This document shows positions 62,738-64,000 of a stretch of DNA of 64,000 nucleotides, piece after piece. The DNA is from Arenibacter sp. F20364 (GTDB lineage: Bacteria; Bacteroidota; Bacteroidia; Flavobacteriales; Flavobacteriaceae). How positions within the stretch are numbered: position 1 is the first letter of the stretch; each line of letters begins with the position of its first letter. The notes beneath the pieces were generated by a model, which worked only from the letters and a program-made list of their open reading frames with translations, had not been told where the DNA came from and ran no database searches. The position numbers were made by a program, and so were the translations under genes. The stretch is taken from positions 62,001-126,000 of the forward strand of contig NZ_JALKBD010000008.1 in assembly GCF_023015905.1 (NCBI RefSeq), given 5' to 3'.

Positions 62738-64000
62738 ATGCCGAGAAACAATAATACTGTGTTGCAAAATGCATTTGACGATCTACTGAAAAAAGAACGT
62801 AATTTTTTCAGTTTTTCCGAGGAAAGTTTAATGGACGGCTTATGGTTTTGGAACATAAATAATCCAGAAGCTGGTGGTATAAGTAATAAACTATCCCAAT
62901 TTCTCGGCTTTTCCCCAAAGACGGGGCAGGACCCTATTACAATCGATTTTTTGTCCTTGGTTCATAGTGATGATATAATGATCATGCAAGATGCCTGTCA
63001 AAAGCATATCACCAATAAAGCCACTTTCCCATTTAACGTAGAAGTAAGAATAAATCACCAAAAGGGGCATTCCTTGTGGTTCAATCTTAGGGGGAATATG
63101 GTATCCGAGAACTCGGGAGACGGTCAAGGTCTTATGGGAATGGCCGTCTGTATACATAAGTATAAAGAAAGGGAAAGGCAGTTAAGAGTTGAGAAGGAAT
63201 ACTTTAAGAATGTTGTAAAAGGTGCCAATCTAGGGATTTGGGAAGGCAATCTTATTTCTGGTAGTGTGGTATGTAATGATAAGTGGGCTGACATTATTGG
63301 TTATACCTTGGATGAATTGGATCCATTGACTTACGATACTTTTTTGAGCCTTGTTCATCCAGAAGATGTTGACCAAATAAACAGAACCCTTGAAAAACAT
63401 GTTAAGGAGAAAGGAATTTATGAGATAGAATTTAGAATGCTCCATAAAATGGGGCATTTGGTGTGGGTCTTAAGTCGTGGAGAGATCACCCGGTATGGTG
63501 CAAACGACCTTCCTGAAATTGTGTCCGGAATTCATTATGATATAACCGATCGTAAAGTCAATGAAATATTGTTGAAGAAGTATAAAGATCTTCTTGAACG
63601 CTCAAGTGAAACTGCAAAAATTGGATATTGTGAAGTTGATCTAAAGGAAAATAATATTTTTTGGAGTAAAGTTAATAGGCAAATACACGAGGTGTCAGAA
63701 GATTATAGGCCAACATTGGAAGCTGGTATAGATTTTTATTTGCAGGGTGAAAGTCGTGAACGCATAAAAACAGTTGTTTCACAGGCTATGGAAAACCCCA
63801 TGGAATTTGATGAACAATTGCAATTAAAAACGCAGAACGGAAAGGTTAAATGGGTCAGGGTTATAGGTGTTTCAGAGCACCGGGGCAACGAGTGTGCAAA
63901 GTTGTACGGACTTATACAGGATATTGATCAAATTAAAAAAGTTCAGCTAGAAATCAGGATTCGGGAGGAGCAGTTTAGACAGACCTTTAACCATGCGGTT
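62738..64000 (+). CDS. Multi-PAS sensor protein, N-terminal part (runs off the window)
   Basis: The frame is open from ATG 62738 to the last base, 421 codons without a stop, so the protein is cut. It holds at least three PAS/PAC units: about 20-150 (LWFWNINNPEAGGISNKLSQFLGFS, FLSLVHSDDI), about 160-275 (GIWEGNLISGSVVCNDKWADIIGYT, LVHPEDVDQINRTL, ending HYDITDRK), and about 285-400 (RSSETAKIGYCEVDLKENNIFW, ending GLIQDID). A fourth starts at EEQFRQTFNHAV. No membrane span is seen, so it is a cytoplasmic sensor, most likely a histidine kinase whose output domain lies beyond the edge. The start has GGAGG at 62728-62732, five bases before ATG, a rare Shine-Dalgarno site in this phylum. Confidence 0.85.
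   Translation, partial: MPRNNNTVLQNAFDDLLKKERNFFSFSEESLMDGLWFWNINNPEAGGISNKLSQFLGFSPKTGQDPITIDFLSLVHSDDIMIMQDACQKHITNKATFPFNVEVRINHQKGHSLWFNLRGNMVSENSGDGQGLMGMAVCIHKYKERERQLRVEKEYFKNVVKGANLGIWEGNLISGSVVCNDKWADIIGYTLDELDPLTYDTFLSLVHPEDVDQINRTLEKHVKEKGIYEIEFRMLHKMGHLVWVLSRGEITRYGANDLPEIVSGIHYDITDRKVNEILLKKYKDLLERSSETAKIGYCEVDLKENNIFWSKVNRQIHEVSEDYRPTLEAGIDFYLQGESRERIKTVVSQAMENPMEFDEQLQLKTQNGKVKWVRVIGVSEHRGNECAKLYGLIQDIDQIKKVQLEIRIREEQFRQTFNHAV

Noticed and set aside
1-64000. CRISPR arrays, tRNA or rRNA genes, transposases, phage genes
   Set aside because: None was seen: no regularly spaced repeats, no cloverleaf-like spacer and no recognisable mobile-element protein on either strand.

Overview
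The window reads as chromosomal DNA of a marine-type member of the Bacteroidota, most likely a Flavobacteriaceae species. The evidence is three SusC/SusD outer-membrane uptake pairs, an ECF-sigma/FecR trans-envelope cassette, lipoprotein signal peptides throughout, AT-rich spacers almost free of Shine-Dalgarno sequences, and many sulfatases. No tRNA, rRNA, CRISPR array, insertion sequence or phage gene was seen. The species cannot be named from the sequence.

Layout. Positions 3-6842 (+): the tail of a PhoD-like phosphoesterase, then four tandem secreted or lipoprotein S1 sulfatases. Positions 6989-10887: household envelope genes (PAP2 phosphatase, a 40-residue membrane peptide, a conserved hypothetical, a SYLF lipoprotein-like protein and a late acyltransferase). 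Positions 10976-24845: a sialic-acid locus. It holds SusC/SusD, N-acetylneuraminate lyase, RENBP-type epimerase, sialidase, a PhyH oxygenase, a creatininase-family hydrolase and a NanM-like propeller fused to an SSS transporter. A FadR-type GntR regulator lies inside it, and four copies of a TATGT-N3-ACATA palindrome sit in its promoter regions.

Positions 26630-42670 (+): a second SusC/SusD pair, a LacI regulator and a complete myo-inositol pathway in the order J-B-C-D-transporter-A-E-G. An 18-bp palindrome lies before this SusC, before the iol operon and before a GH92 alpha-mannosidase 17 kb further on. This predicts one LacI regulon that links mannose-containing and inositol-containing substrates.

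Positions 42965-50047 (+): an ECF sigma factor, FecR and an STN-type SusC/SusD. A strong terminator on the opposite strand lies in the SusC leader and suggests an antisense small RNA. Positions 50216-56725 (+): an ethanolamine-type permease, a glutamine-synthetase-like ligase, an aldehyde dehydrogenase, an iron alcohol dehydrogenase and a class I glutamine amidotransferase. Together these fit a gamma-glutamylation route from ethanolamine (or another amino alcohol) to glycine. Positions 56831-59104 (-): GH92 mannosidase. Positions 59596-62142 (+): PEP carboxylase. From 62738 to the edge (+): a multi-PAS sensor, cut by the window.

Taken together, mannosidase, inositol catabolism, amino-alcohol catabolism and sialic-acid catabolism in one block match the building blocks of GPI anchors and related glyco-inositol-phospholipids. 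That is a hypothesis. The operator sharing and the gene content are read directly; the substrate is inferred.
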